8,030 bases of DNA from Candidatus Caccocola faecipullorum (GTDB lineage: Bacteria > Synergistota > Synergistia > Synergistales > Synergistaceae). Where the stretch lies: assembly GCA_018716365.1 (NCBI GenBank), contig DVKA01000029.1:1-8030 (forward strand), given 5' to 3'. The notes below the pieces were generated by a model. The model was not told the origin of the DNA. It saw only the letters and a list, made by a program, of their open reading frames with translations, and ran no database searches. The stretch's first letter is position 1. Each line of letters starts with the position of its first letter. Positions 7,252 through 8,030 of the stretch are shown piece by piece. The translations under genes were made by a program, and so were the position numbers.

Positions 7252-8030
7252 ATGGAAGGTTATGCCGTTGGCGTTATCACCCTCCTCGCAATAAACTGCA
7301 TCGCCGCTATGGGCGTCTCTCTCTTCACCGGATTCACCGGCATATTTACGCTCGGTCACGCCGGTTACATGGCGATAGGCGCGTACACTGCGGCTATACT
7401 CACGGTCGAGCATGGGGTGCATTTCATCCCCGCCATAATCGCGGGCGGAATCCTTGCTATGATCCTCTCGTACCTCATAGGCATCCCGACGCTGAAGCTC
7501 GTCGGAGACTACTATGCGATCGTCTCCCTCGGCCTCGGCGAAGCCATCAGGCTTATAATTGAAAACTGGAACGACGTTACGCGCGGCGCGCGCGGTTATC
7601 CGGGAATCGACGGCTACACGACGATGCCGGTCGCGGTCGGGTTCTTCCTGATACTGGCGGTTGCGATGTTCTTCCTTGTCAACAGCAGTTATGGGCGCAC
7701 CTTCAAGGCCTGTCGCGACGACTACGTGGCTGCGTCGCTCCTCGGCTTCAACACGGCGCACTACCGCAATCTCAGCCTCGCTATTTCCGGCTTCTACTGC
7801 GGCGTGTCGGGCGCTCTGATCGCCGGCTATATGTCCTTCATACAGCCTATAATGTTCGACATGGCGAAGTCGACGGAGCTCGTCTCGATAGTCGTCTTCG
7901 GCGGCCTCGGCTCTATGAGCGGATGCCTGCTCGGCACGACTATACTGACGCTCGTCACAGAGCTCTTCCGCCCAATCTCCCAGTACCGTATGCTTATCTA
8001 CGGCCTCGTCCTCGTCCTCGTCATGGTGCT
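7252..8030 (+). CDS. livM: Branched-chain amino acid ABC transporter permease LivM (3' truncated by window)
   Basis: LivM is the second permease subunit, forming the translocation pore with LivH. The reading frame opens at ATG 7252 and is still open at the window edge, giving 259 complete codons (MEGYAVGVITLLAINC...). Family members usually have about 300 residues or more, so a C-terminal part is missing. Motifs include LGHAGYMAIGAYTAA (34-48), LKLVGDYYAIVSLGLGEAIR (81-100), the cytoplasmic loop YGRTFKACRDDYVAASLLGF (147-166) likely to touch the ATPases, and VFGGLGSMSG (215-224). AAAGGAGG (7234-7241) gives a strong ribosome site about 10 nt upstream, overlapping the livH stop. The segment NDVTRGARGYPGID (107-120) replaces the Gly/Thr-rich stretch often found there in LivM. 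livG and livF ATPase genes are expected downstream but are not visible. Confidence 0.93.
   Translation, partial: MEGYAVGVITLLAINCIAAMGVSLFTGFTGIFTLGHAGYMAIGAYTAAILTVEHGVHFIPAIIAGGILAMILSYLIGIPTLKLVGDYYAIVSLGLGEAIRLIIENWNDVTRGARGYPGIDGYTTMPVAVGFFLILAVAMFFLVNSSYGRTFKACRDDYVAASLLGFNTAHYRNLSLAISGFYCGVSGALIAGYMSFIQPIMFDMAKSTELVSIVVFGGLGSMSGCLLGTTILTLVTELFRPISQYRMLIYGLVLVLVMV

Noticed and set aside
7174..7761. A 195-codon minus-strand frame opposite the livH end and livM
   Set aside because: The sense strand encodes a clear LivM with family motifs through this region; the antisense product is a charged, featureless shadow.

Overview
The window reads as an ordinary chromosomal segment of a moderately GC-rich diderm bacterium. 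Two well-known modules lie side by side, all on the + strand: a heat-shock chaperone locus (hrcA-grpE-dnaK, then dnaJ) and the start of a branched-chain amino acid ABC transporter operon (livK-livH-livM). Three traits suggest a Synergistota-like (Cloacibacillus/Synergistes-type) amino-acid fermenter. These are an HrcA-regulated chaperone locus with a short 'Gram-positive-type' DnaK, a soluble periplasmic (non-lipoprotein) LivK implying a diderm envelope, and a prominent LIV transporter. The taxonomic guess is inference, not proof.

Layout. Positions 32-3513 carry hrcA, grpE and dnaK in tight order: hrcA and grpE overlap by 4 nt, and a 63-nt gap separates grpE from dnaK. After dnaK comes a strong nested terminator hairpin (3531-3577), then a second GC-rich hairpin (3581-3618). 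dnaJ (3750-4877) is a separate transcription unit with a consensus-perfect -35/-10 pair (TTGACA, 16 nt, TATAAT) and a leader of about 90 nt. It ends at another terminator (4894-4940). An AT-rich intergenic region holds the livK promoter, and livK starts with TTG behind a very good Shine-Dalgarno sequence. A 14-bp hairpin with a T-run separates livK from livH. livH (probable TTG start at 6351) and livM (cut by the window end) follow closely. The ATPase genes livG and livF are expected beyond the right edge but cannot be seen.

How the genes work together. DnaK, DnaJ and GrpE form the Hsp70 folding cycle, and HrcA is the usual repressor of such operons through CIRCE operators. No CIRCE element is visible anywhere in the window. 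Any such site must lie upstream of base 1, and dnaJ does not appear to carry one. LivK captures the ligand in the periplasm and delivers it to the LivH/LivM membrane channel. The hairpin after livK is a plausible way to make more binding protein than permease.

I found no mobile element, CRISPR array, RNA gene or new gene system. The points worth a second look are small-scale: transcription-unit architecture, RNA-structure candidates in the leaders, a shared leader motif, and an Ile codon contrast. No stretch over 300 bases lacks a gene. The three sizeable gaps (236, 213 and 111 nt) are described below.
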